Shown here: piece by piece, positions 38,489 to 47,164 of the stretch
Layout of the letters: every line of letters starts with the position of its first letter
How positions within the stretch are numbered: position 1 is the stretch's first letter
NCBI RefSeq assembly: GCF_900188385.1
Contig: NZ_FZOI01000001.1
Span: forward strand, 1,116,001 to 1,180,000
From: Azospirillum sp. RU38E
GTDB taxonomy: Bacteria; Pseudomonadota; Alphaproteobacteria; Azospirillales; Azospirillaceae
Length of the DNA stretch: 64,000 bases
Direction of reading: 5' to 3'
Program-made: the position numbers and the translations under genes
Notes under the pieces: model-generated
Database searches by the model: none
Told to the model about the DNA's origin: nothing
What the model saw: only the letters and a program-made list of their open reading frames with translations

Positions 38489-38929
38489 TCACCCCCGCAG
38501 CTTGGCCAGCAATTGGCTCAGCATCTCCTTGGCTTTGCCCGGATGGTTCACCTGGGCGGCGGCATCGGCATTGACCGGTTGGCCCACCACCACAACACCC
38601 ACCATGCCCATGGCGTAATGCGGCCTGCATTTGAAGCCATAGAGGCCCGGCTGGTCGAAGGTGACGCTGATCTCCTCATTCATCTTGCCGACGAATGGTT
38701 CCACGCCTTCGGGCAACATGCCCTTGATCGCTTCGGCATTGTGGCTTTTGTCGGTGGGGATGAAGCGCACCGTATCACCGGGCGCGATGGTCAGCATCGC
38801 CGGTTCGAACACCATAGTGCCTGTGCTTCCCTGGTTGCGCATCGTCACTTCATGCGTGGCAGCATCGGCGGTACCGGCAATCAGGAACTGGGCCGCCATG
38901 GCGGCCAGAAGAAGCGGGCGCAGCGTCAT
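38489..38929 (-). CDS. Pseudoazurin (type 1 copper protein)
   Basis: 146 aa with a signal peptide (cleavage after TADA). Cupredoxin fold with all four copper ligands visible: His in TDKSHNAEAI, then Cys, His and Met in GFKCRPHYAMGM. Periplasmic one-electron carrier. In denitrifiers it serves nitrite or N2O reductase; here its neighbours are PQQ dehydrogenases and an aldehyde dehydrogenase, so it may accept electrons from the quinoproteins in place of cytochrome c550. That role is inference. Divergent from the aldehyde dehydrogenase. Confidence 0.95.
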   Translation of the reverse strand: MTLRPLLLAAMAAQFLIAGTADAATHEVTMRNQGSTGTMVFEPAMLTIAPGDTVRFIPTDKSHNAEAIKGMLPEGVEPFVGKMNEEISVTFDQPGLYGFKCRPHYAMGMVGVVVVGQPVNADAAAQVNHPGKAKEMLSQLLAKLRG

Positions 38930-38995
38930 TGGGGAACCCCTTTATTTTGCGGGTGAATTTCCCATCAGAAGCCAGTCTCCGGACGCTTTTCGCAA

Positions 38996-39014
38996 TTGCA
39001 CCATGGTGGTGCAA
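38996..39014. promoter_or_regulatory. Perfect inverted repeat between pseudoazurin and aldehyde dehydrogenase genes
   Basis: TTGCACCA-TGG-TGGTGCAA, 8-3-8 with no mismatch, 67 bp upstream of the pseudoazurin start and 130 bp upstream of the aldehyde dehydrogenase. Likely an operator for one or both divergent promoters; the binding protein is unknown. Confidence 0.55.
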
Positions 39015-39143
39015 CGGCGCTTCTGAGACGTGTTTCTTCACATAAAGTCTAATATACGGCCGCAGCGGTAAGGCGCACTCTGAGGCCTGATCCTGGCCCC
39101 CCGGCATTGGGGCCTGACATTGTCCTTTCAGGGAGACGCCCCC

Positions 39144-40664
39144 ATGCTGCACCAGGCCATTGAGAAGCTGAAATCCAGCATCGCCATCCGTTCCAGCTAT
39201 GATAATTTCATCGGTGGTGAATGGGTTGCCCCCGTCCGGGGCCAGTATTTCGATAATATCTCCCCCATCACCGGCGGGGTGGTCTGCAAGGTGGCCCGCT
39301 CCACCGCAGAGGATATCGAACTGGCGCTGGACGCCGCCCATAAGGTCCGCGAAAAATGGGGTCGTACCTCCGTTGCTGATCGCGCCGGCGTGCTGAACCG
39401 CATCGCCGACCGCATGGAATCGCAGTTGGAATTGTTGGCCCTGGCGGAAACCATCGATAATGGCAAGCCGATCCGGGAAACGACGGCCGCCGATATCCCG
39501 CTGGCCATTGATCATTTCCGCTATTTCGCCGCCTGTGTACGCTCCCAGGAAGGCAGCCTGGCGGAAATCGACCATGACACGGTTGCCTATCATTTCCATG
39601 AGCCGCTGGGCGTGGTCGGCCAGATCATCCCCTGGAACTTCCCCATCCTGATGGCCGCCTGGAAGCTGGCCCCGGCGCTGGCCGCCGGCAATTGCGTGGT
39701 GCTTAAGCCGGCCGAGCAGACGCCGATGGGCATCATGGTGCTGATGGATGTCATCGGTGACCTGCTGCCGCCCGGCGTGCTGAATGTCGTCAACGGCTTC
39801 GGCATCGAAGCCGGCAAGCCGCTGGCCACCAACAAGCGTATCTCCAAGATCGCCTTCACCGGGGAGACCTCCACCGGCCGGCTGATCATGCAATATGCCT
39901 CGGAAAACCTGATCCCGGTGACGCTGGAACTGGGCGGCAAGTCGCCCAACATCTTCTTCGCCGACGTGATGGCGGAAGATGATGATTTCCTGGACAAGGC
40001 GCTGGAAGGCTTCGCTATGTTCGGCCTGAACCAGGGCGAAGTCTGCACCTGCCCGTCGCGCGCCCTGGTGGATGAGCGGATTTATGACCGCTTCATGGAA
40101 AAGGCCATCGCCCGCGTGCAGAAGATCAAGCAGGGCAGCCCGCTCGATCCCTCCACCATGATCGGGGCCCAGGCCTCCAACGACCAGTTGGAGAAGATCC
40201 TTTCCTACATCAATATCGGCCGCGACGAAGGGGCCAAGGTATTGACCGGCGGCGGCCGCGCCGATCTGGGCGGGGATCTGACCAACGGTTACTACGTCAC
40301 CCCGACGGTGCTGGAAGGCCATAACAAGATGCGCGTCTTCCAGGAGGAGATTTTCGGCCCCGTGCTGGCCGTCACCAAGTTCCGGGGCGAGGAAGAGGCG
40401 CTGGCGATTGCCAATGATACGCTTTATGGCCTGGGTGCGGGGGTGTGGAGCCGCGATGGCAACCGTGCCTATCGCTTTGGCCGCAATATCCAGGCCGGCC
40501 GCGTCTGGACCAATTGCTACCATCTCTACCCGGCCCATGCGGCCTTTGGTGGTTACAAGCAGTCGGGCATCGGGCGTGAGACGCACAAGATGATGCTGGA
40601 CCATTATCAGCAGACCAAGAACCTGCTGGTCAGCTACAGCCCGAAGGCGCTGGGCTTCTTCTAA
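39144..40664 (+). CDS. exaC: NAD-dependent aldehyde dehydrogenase (ExaC-like)
   Basis: Oxidises acetaldehyde and other aldehydes made by the alcohol dehydrogenases; cytoplasmic. 506 aa, the length of ExaC. Seen: [23 protein letters not shown], general-base Glu in [13 protein letters not shown], the nucleophilic Cys in [11 protein letters not shown] (double-Cys form of this subgroup), and [13 protein letters not shown] 39144 (MLHQAIEKL) matches the family start with AGGGAG upstream; a TTG at 39120 would add eight residues. A terminator follows, then the DUF779 partner. Confidence 0.95.
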   Translation: MLHQAIEKLKSSIAIRSSYDNFIGGEWVAPVRGQYFDNISPITGGVVCKVARSTAEDIELALDAAHKVREKWGRTSVADRAGVLNRIADRMESQLELLALAETIDNGKPIRETTAADIPLAIDHFRYFAACVRSQEGSLAEIDHDTVAYHFHEPLGVVGQIIPWNFPILMAAWKLAPALAAGNCVVLKPAEQTPMGIMVLMDVIGDLLPPGVLNVVNGFGIEAGKPLATNKRISKIAFTGETSTGRLIMQYASENLIPVTLELGGKSPNIFFADVMAEDDDFLDKALEGFAMFGLNQGEVCTCPSRALVDERIYDRFMEKAIARVQKIKQGSPLDPSTMIGAQASNDQLEKILSYINIGRDEGAKVLTGGGRADLGGDLTNGYYVTPTVLEGHNKMRVFQEEIFGPVLAVTKFRGEEEALAIANDTLYGLGAGVWSRDGNRAYRFGRNIQAGRVWTNCYHLYPAHAAFGGYKQSGIGRETHKMMLDHYQQTKNLLVSYSPKALGFF

Positions 40665-40673
40665 ACCAGCCCT

Positions 40674-40711
40674 CATATACCAACGGTCTTGATTTCGTGC
40701 CGCTGGTATTA
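40674..40711. repeat. End-only remnant of the five-hairpin element (copy F)
   Basis: ATACCAACGG at the left and CCGCTGGTAT at the right, separated by about 14 bp. The left end matches the final hairpin arm of copies A and B. The right part (TGATTTCGTGCCGCTGGTAT) is the reverse complement of their beginning. It looks like an internally deleted copy with both ends kept. Confidence 0.65.
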
Positions 40712-40726
40712 TGTGGTGAGTGTAAA

Positions 40727-40767
40727 GGCGGATGGCGTCCCAAGGCGCCATCCGCCCTTCCTTTTTG
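40727..40767 (+). terminator. Rho-independent terminator of the aldehyde dehydrogenase gene
   Basis: GGCGGATGGCG (40727-40737) pairs with CGCCATCCGCC (40746-40756), then CTTCCTTTTT. It ends 31 nt before the DUF779 gene, so that gene needs read-through or its own promoter. Confidence 0.88.
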
Positions 40768-40798
40768 GTCTTCCCCTGCCACGTGATGGAGCGAACCC

Positions 40799-41194
40799 AT
40801 GGTGCCGCGCGTTCTGTCCACCGCTACCGCCGATGCGCTGATTGATCGGCTGCGCGCCATGCATGGGCCGGTGATGTTCCACCAGTCCGGCGGTTGCTGC
40901 GATGGTTCGGCGCCGATGTGCTATCAGGCAGGGGAATTCAAGGTCGGCAGCCGGGATGTCTATCTGGGGGATATTCACGGCGCCCGCGTCTTCATCGGTG
41001 CCGCCCAATTCGAATATTGGGAACATACCCAACTGATCATCGATGCCGTGCCGGGGCGCGGGGCGGGCTTTTCCCTGGAAAGCCCGGAGGGTTTGCGCTT
41101 CCTCACCCGTTCCCGCGTTTTCACAGACGCGGAAGCGGCAGCGCTGCAGGCAGCGGGGCCGCCGCTGCGGGGCGATCAGGTCTGTATCATCTGA
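40799..41194 (+). CDS. DUF779 protein, aldehyde-dehydrogenase partner
   Basis: 131 aa. Signature HQSGGCCDGSAPMCY (residues about 28-42) with three Cys, and GARVFIGAAQFEYWEHTQLIIDAV. DUF779 genes are found next to ExaC-type aldehyde dehydrogenases in many proteobacteria; biochemical role unknown. The conserved Cys cluster suggests metal or redox function. GGAG lies upstream of the ATG. Its 3' end overlaps the convergent NTF2-like gene by 19 nt. Confidence 0.92.
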   Translation: MVPRVLSTATADALIDRLRAMHGPVMFHQSGGCCDGSAPMCYQAGEFKVGSRDVYLGDIHGARVFIGAAQFEYWEHTQLIIDAVPGRGAGFSLESPEGLRFLTRSRVFTDAEAAALQAAGPPLRGDQVCII

Positions 41195-41562
41195 CGCTCG
41201 ATAATCTGGAAGACCTTGGCGATGATACGCCACTGCCCCTCGGTGCGGACGAGCGTGAGAAAATCCACGAAGTCCCGTTGCCCGATGGAACAGCGCAGGC
41301 GGGCGACGGCCGTGTTTTCCCCCGCCAGATCGATGGCATCGATATGGTCGCGGCGTGGCTCCCCCCGTGACGCCGGAGACTGGCGGGCCGCCACCACCGG
41401 GACATAGTCCGCCATTGTGCGATAAAGCATGGGTGTTTCATCCGCTGTGGCATAGATTGCCTTGGGATGAAAGACGCGCTGCAGAATCTCAGTATCGCAG
41501 AAGTAAAGCGCATCGAAATAGTCCTGCAAGACGGCGGTAATGTCGGTGAACGCCTGTGTCAT
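41176..41562 (-). CDS. NTF2-like/SnoaL-fold protein
   Basis: 128 aa, cone-shaped NTF2-like fold: LQDYFDALYFCDTEILQRVFHPKAIY at the N-terminus, a central MLYRTMADYVPVVA helix, and C-terminal strands FVDFLTLVRTEGQWRIIAKVFQ. Families with this fold are lumazine-binding-like or hydrolase/isomerase-like; function is undetermined. ATG 41562 has GGAG upstream. Convergent overlap with DUF779; divergent from an HxlR regulator, which suggests HxlR control. Confidence 0.88.
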   Translation of the reverse strand: MTQAFTDITAVLQDYFDALYFCDTEILQRVFHPKAIYATADETPMLYRTMADYVPVVAARQSPASRGEPRRDHIDAIDLAGENTAVARLRCSIGQRDFVDFLTLVRTEGQWRIIAKVFQIIERQMIQT

Positions 41563-41700
41563 GCCGCTTTCTCCACGATCAGACCCTCTTGCTGCATCGA
41601 ACAGGCGTCCGGCTTGAAAAAAAATTCATGACGAGGTTCCTTGCTGCTGATAACGGAAGGTTATGCAGCGCGGTTTCCCTTGCCAACCAAGTTTCCAACA

Positions 41701-41732
41701 GTTACTGGATTCTCAGGTTTCCCCGCAGTAAC
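41701..41732. promoter_or_regulatory. Inverted repeat GTTACTG-N18-CAGTAAC between NTF2-like and hxlR genes
   Basis: Seven-bp arms at 41701-41707 and 41726-41732, perfect, centres about 25 bp apart. Placed between a divergent HxlR regulator and its neighbour, where an HxlR operator would be expected. The rest of the 328-nt spacer 41563-41890 is repeat copy C. Confidence 0.45.
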
Positions 41733-41737
41733 CTGAT

Positions 41738-41881
41738 ACCAAGTTGCGATGATGTGAACTCATCGCAACTTGGTACGGCGGCGACCGCCGCCGCGCGGCA
41801 CGTGCCGCGTGAAGCCAAGCCAACGGATGTTGGCGCCGGCGATTGAGGGCCTTGATCAGAACCTATAGGTTCTGATCAAGG
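41738..41881 (-). repeat. Five-hairpin intergenic element, copy C (reverse orientation)
   Basis: Read on the minus strand. I: CCTTGATCAGAACC-TATA-GGTTCTGATCAAGG (41881-41850). Linker CCCTCAATCGCCGGC. II: GCCAAC-ATCC-GTTGGC (41834-41819). III: CGCGGCAC/GTGCCGCG (41809-41794). IV: GGCGGC-GGTC-GCCGCC (41792-41777). V: ACCAAGTTGCGATGA/TCATCGCAACTTGGT (41774-41738). Hairpins I and V have entirely different sequences from copies A and B but are still perfectly paired. Confidence 0.9.
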
Positions 41882-41890
41882 CAGCAGAGT

Positions 41891-42310
41891 ATGAGTTCAG
41901 GCATGAGCCTCAAGCTTCGCAAGAACCGCAGCGCGCCTCCGCCCGAGCCCTGTGCGCTGACCGAGTGTATGACCATCATTGCCGGAGCCTGGGCCCCGAA
42001 TGTAATCTGGCATCTGCGTGCCGGGCCGCGCCGCTTCAACGAACTGCGGCTGGATATTCCACCGGTCTCTGCCAAGGTTCTGTCACAGCGCCTGCGGGAG
42101 CTTGAGGGCAGGGGGGTCTTGACCCGCACCATGCAACCGACCTCGCCCCCGTCGGTCGAATATGCCCTGACGCCGCTGGGGCTGGAGTTGATACCGGCGC
42201 TGGATGCGATCGTTGAGGTTGGGCATAAGCTGAAAGCCGCGCTGCAAGCGGATGCGGATAACGCTACCCGATCAACTGCGTCACCAGCGCCCGCAACTGG
42301 GCCGGTTTGA
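41891..42310 (+). CDS. HxlR-family transcriptional regulator
   Basis: 139 aa winged-helix regulator: PCALTECMTIIAGAWAPNVIWHL, RRFNELRLDIPPVSAKVLSQRLRELEGRGVLTR and VEYALTPLGLELIPAL, the HxlR signature blocks. Many members sense electrophiles or quinones through Cys near the N-terminus; Cys21 and Cys26 are candidates. Divergent from the NTF2-like gene, with a structured repeat in between. Its 3' end overlaps the convergent kinase gene by 47 nt. Confidence 0.92.
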   Translation: MSSGMSLKLRKNRSAPPPEPCALTECMTIIAGAWAPNVIWHLRAGPRRFNELRLDIPPVSAKVLSQRLRELEGRGVLTRTMQPTSPPSVEYALTPLGLELIPALDAIVEVGHKLKAALQADADNATRSTASPAPATGPV

Positions 42311-44513
42311 CGGGTTTGGTCAGCAGGGCATAGCCATCATTCTGCACCCGTTCATGCACGCTGGTGGTGCGGTTGGCGGTGATGACCATGGCGGGGATGT
42401 CGCGGCCACGGGCCTGGATCACCTGGGCGATGGCCTCCACGCCCAGTTCACCATCTTCCAGATGGTAGTCGGCGATAATGACATCGGGCCAGCCGCCCAG
42501 CGCCGGCAGAACGCCCATGGCGGCCGTGGCGCTGGGGGCCACCTGTACCTGACAGCCCCAGCCGCGCAGCAGCGCGCCCATCCCGTCCAGGATTGCCTGT
42601 TCATTATCGATCACCAGAATGCGCGCACCGGTCAGCGGGCTGGCCGGCGGGGCGACGCGGACGCTGCCCACCTGCGGCGGGCGCTGCTTGCTGCCCAGCG
42701 GCACCGTCACCGTAAAGGCCGACCCGCGTCCCAGATGGGAGCGCAGGCCGATGGGCGTGTTCAACATGCGCCCGGCCCGCTGCACAATGGCAAGCCCCAG
42801 CCCCATACCCCTGTCGCGGCCGGCCGGCCGGTCACCTTCCAGGCGGCGGAATTCTTCAAACACGGCTTCCAGCTTGTCGGGCGGGATGCCGGGGCCGGTA
42901 TCCAGCACCTCGATCCGCACCGCGTCGGCCAGCCGGCGGCAACCGACCAGCACCCGCCCGGTGCGGGTGTAGCGCAGCGCGTTGGAGACGAAATTCTGCA
43001 AGATGCGGCGCAACAGCCGCATATCGGTATGGACAATCGCCCGGCTGGGCAGCACCCGCAGGTCCAGCCCGCGCTCCTTGGCCACCGGCGCATATTCCGC
43101 CTGCATGGAGGAAAGCAGCATGGCCAGCGGGAAATCATCCTGTTGCGGCTGCACCACCCCGGCATCCAGCTTGGAAATATCCAGCAGCGCTTCCAGCAGA
43201 TCTTCCACCGACAGCAGGGCGGCGTCAGTCTTTTCCACCAGCACCCGCGCGCCGGCCTGCTGTTCCGTCTCGGTCAGGGCGGAGACGAACAGGCGGGCGG
43301 CGTTCAGCGGCTGCAGCAGGTCGTGGCTGGCGGCGGCCAGGAATTTGGTTTTGGAGAGGTTGGCCTGCTCGGCCGCCGTCTTGGCCTCCCGCAGCTTGGC
43401 CTCGATCTGCTGGCGTTCGGCGATTTCCTGCTGCAGGGCGGCGGTGCGCTCCGCCACCCGCCGTTCCAGCCCTTCATTGGCTTCCCGCAAGGCCTCGGCC
43501 ACGCTGCGCCGTTCGGTGACATCCTGGATCAGGGAGAAGAAGCCCAGCACCCCCCCATCGGGGGCGAAATGCGGCACATAGGTTGCCTGGGAATAGCGTT
43601 TGCCGGACCTTGTATCGAATTCCAGGTCGAACTGGGTCTCAAAGCCCGCCATCACGGTAGCGATGTGCGGGCGGCGCAGCAGATAGGCCGGCTCCCCCAG
43701 CAGTTCCCGCATGGTGGAGCCGACAATCTCATGCCGGGGCCGGCGGAAGATTTCGCCATAGCGGCGATTGACGAAACGATAGGTTTCGTCAGCATCGACA
43801 TAGGCGATCAGGGCCGGCATGGCATCGGTGATCAGACGGATGCGTTCCTGCCCGTCGCGGGCATCGCGTTCCTTCACATCGGTAATGTCGGTATAGATGC
43901 CGACGATGCCGCCATCGCCGGTCCGCCGCTCATTGATCTGTATCCAGCGGCCATCGGCCAGGGCGTGGACATGCGTGCCATCTGCCCCGGCATGTTGGGC
44001 CACCCGGTCGCGCACCCAGCGGTCCGGGCCGCTGCTGTCCGACAGCACGGAGCCACGGGCCGCCGCCAGCCGGGCGATCTCCCCAAAGCTGATGCCGGGG
44101 CGGATCATCTCCGCGATGGCGGGCCAGAGGCTGAGATAGGTGCGGTTGCACATCACCAGCCGGTCATCCGCGTCGAACAGGGCAAAGCCCTCATTCACGC
44201 TTTCAATGGCCTCGGCCAGCCTTGTCTGCGCGGTTTCCGCCAGCTCCTTGGCGCTGGCCAGTGCGCTGTTGGAGGCTTCCAGCTTGCGCAAGGTATCTTC
44301 CAGCTGCTGGGTGCGTTCGCGCACCCGGCTTTCCAGCACGATGGCCGTCTGGAACAGGGAAAAGGCGTTGCCGTGATAATCCATGGACCGTTCCACCCGG
44401 TCCATCAGCGCCTTATTGATGCGCCGCAGCTTCCAGTTTTCCCGCTCCAGGATGGCGATGCGCTCCTGTTCCGGGCTGGGCAGGTCGTTGGCGGGGTCAA
44501 GCAGGGCTGTCAT
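42264..44513 (-). CDS. Hybrid sensor kinase, NahK/ErcS'-like (PAS-PAS-HisKA-HATPase-REC)
   Basis: 749 aa, soluble. N-terminal coiled coil (residues about 15-100), PAS around 105-220 (SVNEGFALFDADDRLVMCNR), second PAS about 235-350 (ALIAYVDADETYRFVNRRYGEI), coiled coil, HisKA with FLAAASHDLLQPLNAARLF, HATPase with DTGPGIPPDKLEAVFEEF and GMGLGLAIV, and receiver with DVIIADYHLEDGELG. The HDLLQPLNA box is typical of the NahK/ErcS' group that feeds the HptB or ethanol-oxidation networks. It overlaps the NosP-like gene by 4 nt (ATGA). Together they form a NosP-NahK-type nitric-oxide sensing pair by homology. Confidence 0.92.
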   Translation of the reverse strand: MTALLDPANDLPSPEQERIAILERENWKLRRINKALMDRVERSMDYHGNAFSLFQTAIVLESRVRERTQQLEDTLRKLEASNSALASAKELAETAQTRLAEAIESVNEGFALFDADDRLVMCNRTYLSLWPAIAEMIRPGISFGEIARLAAARGSVLSDSSGPDRWVRDRVAQHAGADGTHVHALADGRWIQINERRTGDGGIVGIYTDITDVKERDARDGQERIRLITDAMPALIAYVDADETYRFVNRRYGEIFRRPRHEIVGSTMRELLGEPAYLLRRPHIATVMAGFETQFDLEFDTRSGKRYSQATYVPHFAPDGGVLGFFSLIQDVTERRSVAEALREANEGLERRVAERTAALQQEIAERQQIEAKLREAKTAAEQANLSKTKFLAAASHDLLQPLNAARLFVSALTETEQQAGARVLVEKTDAALLSVEDLLEALLDISKLDAGVVQPQQDDFPLAMLLSSMQAEYAPVAKERGLDLRVLPSRAIVHTDMRLLRRILQNFVSNALRYTRTGRVLVGCRRLADAVRIEVLDTGPGIPPDKLEAVFEEFRRLEGDRPAGRDRGMGLGLAIVQRAGRMLNTPIGLRSHLGRGSAFTVTVPLGSKQRPPQVGSVRVAPPASPLTGARILVIDNEQAILDGMGALLRGWGCQVQVAPSATAAMGVLPALGGWPDVIIADYHLEDGELGVEAIAQVIQARGRDIPAMVITANRTTSVHERVQNDGYALLTKPVKPAQLRALVTQLIG

Positions 44514-45658
44514 CGGCGACCTATCGCCAGACCGGTGAAGGTCTGGTTCACATGCATGGCGTTGAACTGTTCGCCATAGGTGCAGAAGCCGACGACATTC
44601 TGGCTGGCCAGCACCTTGGAGGCGGCATGTTTCAACTGTTTCTGTTCCAGTTCCAGCGACCGGAACACACAGTCGAACGCCAGGATCAGCTCTGGCTTGC
44701 CGATTTCTGCCGTCAGGCCTTCGAACAGTTCTTCCAGGTTGCGCACAATATCCACGCCGGTCGCCACCGTCAGCACGATGCCTTCATCGATGGCGCAGAA
44801 GAAGGTGAGGCTTTCATCCTCATTCACCTTCTGGATGGAGCGGACATAATATTCCCCGCCCACCCGCACCACCACGGGGTAGGAGGCGAAGATCATCGGG
44901 GTCAGCGGCTCCCCCTCCAGCCCGACCATGCGGGCATATTCGCGGGCCGCCGGCTCGGCATTGATTTCGGTGACGATGCGGCGGGTGGGGTCGGCCTGGG
45001 TGACCACCATCTTTTCGTCGGAATGCACGAAATGCTGGTTGCGGAACACCTTGAAGGGCCGGATCGTGGTCAGGATCAGCAACACCCCGGCATCGACATG
45101 GAATTCCCCGTCATGCAGCACATGGGTCTGTTCAAACCGCATGTCATCGCCGGCCGACCCGCCGATCAGCGGCAGGCCGCCCAGCGCATCATGCAGGGCG
45201 CTGATGATCAGTTCCTCTTTCACGCACAGCCCGTCGACCAGGAACAGGGCGACATTGCGGGCATCGGGGCCCATGCCGATGGCCGCATCCTCCGCTTCCG
45301 CCAGCAATTCCCGCACGCGGGGCCGGGCATCGCCGATTTCAAACCGGCTGACATGATCAAAGCGGCCGATGGTGGCGGCGAAATCGCCCTTGGGGAAGGC
45401 GACGGCGCTGATCGACCCATCCATATAGCCGAACGGCGTCAATTCCCCGGCCGTGGTGCAGCCGATGACGGGAACGCCCGGCAGACGGGCGCGCACCTGT
45501 GCGGCCACGGCCGGCAGATCATGATGGGACGAGCAGAACAGCACCACCAGCACCGGGTCGGCCGCCAGCAGCGATGGGGAAAGCTCATCAATGGCCGCCG
45601 CCGGGTCCGCCTGATGGCTGCAGGCCCGGACCAGCGGCCGGCTTGGCTGTGGCGACAT
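44510..45658 (-). CDS. FIST-domain sensor protein, NosP-like
   Basis: 382 aa. FIST N domain (VLVVLFCSSHHDLPAVAAQVRARLPGVPVIGCTTAGELTP) and FIST C domain (FYSY-like region MVGLEGEPLTPMIFASYPVVVRVGGEYYVRSIQ, ending QNVVGFCTYGEQFNAMHVNQTFTGLAI). In Pseudomonas and others NosP is a haem NO sensor encoded beside its kinase NahK, as here. Haem binding cannot be proved from sequence. ATG 45658 follows GAGGGG; the longer frame to 45769 adds a non-homologous stretch. Translationally coupled to the kinase gene. Confidence 0.9.
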   Translation of the reverse strand: MSPQPSRPLVRACSHQADPAAAIDELSPSLLAADPVLVVLFCSSHHDLPAVAAQVRARLPGVPVIGCTTAGELTPFGYMDGSISAVAFPKGDFAATIGRFDHVSRFEIGDARPRVRELLAEAEDAAIGMGPDARNVALFLVDGLCVKEELIISALHDALGGLPLIGGSAGDDMRFEQTHVLHDGEFHVDAGVLLILTTIRPFKVFRNQHFVHSDEKMVVTQADPTRRIVTEINAEPAAREYARMVGLEGEPLTPMIFASYPVVVRVGGEYYVRSIQKVNEDESLTFFCAIDEGIVLTVATGVDIVRNLEELFEGLTAEIGKPELILAFDCVFRSLELEQKQLKHAASKVLASQNVVGFCTYGEQFNAMHVNQTFTGLAIGRR

Positions 45659-45855
45659 GCGCCCCTCGATCCAGGCTCGGCATCGCCCCGGCCGGGGGAC
45701 CGGGGCATGGTTGCCCGAATGGTAAGGCCAGCAGGGCGGGCTGCCAAGATGCCGGCTTTCACCAAGCACTTAGACGATAGTGCAATGTGACGCGACAGAC
45801 GTTCGGTCTATCCGGTGTGATGCCTGTCCGCATCCATGACGCGGGAGATGGAGCC

Positions 45856-47040
45856 ATGCTGCGCCCCTTGATGCTTGCCCTGGCCCTGTTGTCGGCGATG
45901 CCGTTGCTGGCCGCCGACCCACCGCCCGCTGCTGCCCCCGCCGCCGACATGCTTCCCATCGGCTTCATCGGGGTGGCGGAACCGCCGGCAACGCCGCTTT
46001 CCTTCCTGGACCCGGTGATCCGCGATGGCGCCCTGCAGGGCGCGCGGCTGGGCGTGCAGGATGGCAATATCAGTGGCCGCTTCCTGAAACGCGCCTATCG
46101 GCTGGTGGAGGGCAAGGAGGCTGACCTGCCGGCCCTGCTGGGCCAGGGGGTGCGTTTCATCATTGCCGATCTGCCGGCCGATGCGCTGCTGCGGGTGGCG
46201 GACAGGGCAGGGGCAGCCGGTGCCCTGGTGCTGAATGTGCGGGCCCGTGATGATGATCTGCGCAATGGCCAATGCCGGCCCAACCTGCTGCACACCATCC
46301 CCAGCCGCCGCATGTTGGCCGATGCGCTGGGCCAATATCTGGTGCTGCGGCGCTGGACGAACTGGTTCCTGGTCACCGGCAGCGGGCCGGGCGACAAGCC
46401 CTATGCCGACGCCATCCGCCGCACCGCCAAACGGCTGGGCGCGCGGATTGTGGCGGAGAAGGATTGGACATTCGATGTCGGCCATGCCCGCACCGATGAT
46501 GGTTTCAGTAATGAACGCGATGTCGTGGCCACCTTCACCCGGGGGGCTGACCATGATGTGTTGATCGTGGCGGATGAGGAAGGGACGTTCGGCGATTATC
46601 TCAGCTACCGCACCGCCCGCCCCCGCCCGGTGGCCGGAACGGCGGAACTGGTGCCGACGGCCTGGTCACGGGTGTTTGAACAATGGGGCGGCACCCAGTT
46701 GCAGAACCGGTTCCAGGCCCTGGCCGGCCGGGTGATGACGGAACGCGATTATGCCGCCTGGACGGCGGTGCGCGCGGTGACGGAGGCGGCCTCCAAGGTG
46801 AACCCAGGCGATACCGCCGCCATCGTGGCAGCGCTGAATGATCCCGGCTTCACCCTGGCCGCCTTCAAGGGGCAGGCGCTCAGCTTCCGGCCCTGGGACG
46901 GGCAATTGCGCCAGCCTGTGCTGATCACCTCCCCCCGCCTGCTGGTGGCCGTCTCCCCGCAGGAAGGCTTCCTGCACCAGCGCACCCCGCTGGATAGCCT
47001 GGGCGATGATGAGGGGGATAGCGGCTGTAAGAGACGATAG
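45856..47040 (+). CDS. Periplasmic substrate-binding protein of the PQQ-alcohol-dehydrogenase system type
   Basis: 394 aa. Signal peptide (MLRPLMLALALLSAMPLLAA) and a type I periplasmic-binding fold: GFIGVAEPPATPLSFLDPVIRDGALQGARLGVQD at the N-terminus, RTDDGFSNERDVVATF and VPTAWSRVFEQWGGTQLQNRF in the second half. This matches the ABC-type binding-protein group that accompanies PQQ alcohol dehydrogenase clusters. The matching ABC ATPase and permease are not in the window. Start at 45856 has GGAGCC upstream and begins the signal peptide. It reads away from the NosP-like gene; its ligand is unknown. Confidence 0.87.
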   Translation: MLRPLMLALALLSAMPLLAADPPPAAAPAADMLPIGFIGVAEPPATPLSFLDPVIRDGALQGARLGVQDGNISGRFLKRAYRLVEGKEADLPALLGQGVRFIIADLPADALLRVADRAGAAGALVLNVRARDDDLRNGQCRPNLLHTIPSRRMLADALGQYLVLRRWTNWFLVTGSGPGDKPYADAIRRTAKRLGARIVAEKDWTFDVGHARTDDGFSNERDVVATFTRGADHDVLIVADEEGTFGDYLSYRTARPRPVAGTAELVPTAWSRVFEQWGGTQLQNRFQALAGRVMTERDYAAWTAVRAVTEAASKVNPGDTAAIVAALNDPGFTLAAFKGQALSFRPWDGQLRQPVLITSPRLLVAVSPQEGFLHQRTPLDSLGDDEGDSGCKRR

Positions 47041-47164
47041 CGCGGGTTGCGGTAAAGACGCAGCGCCGGCGTCTGAGCCGAACTTGTGACCGCTGGTGAA
47101 ACCAAAGTCCAATACCCGCCGGCCCTTATGCATCCTAGCCTTTTCAGCAACCGGAGGGGGTGTG

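Noticed and set aside
39085-39120. Sigma-54-like TGGC...GCA sequence upstream of exaC
   Set aside because: The GG and GC dinucleotides are not at the required spacing and no enhancer-binding protein is nearby.
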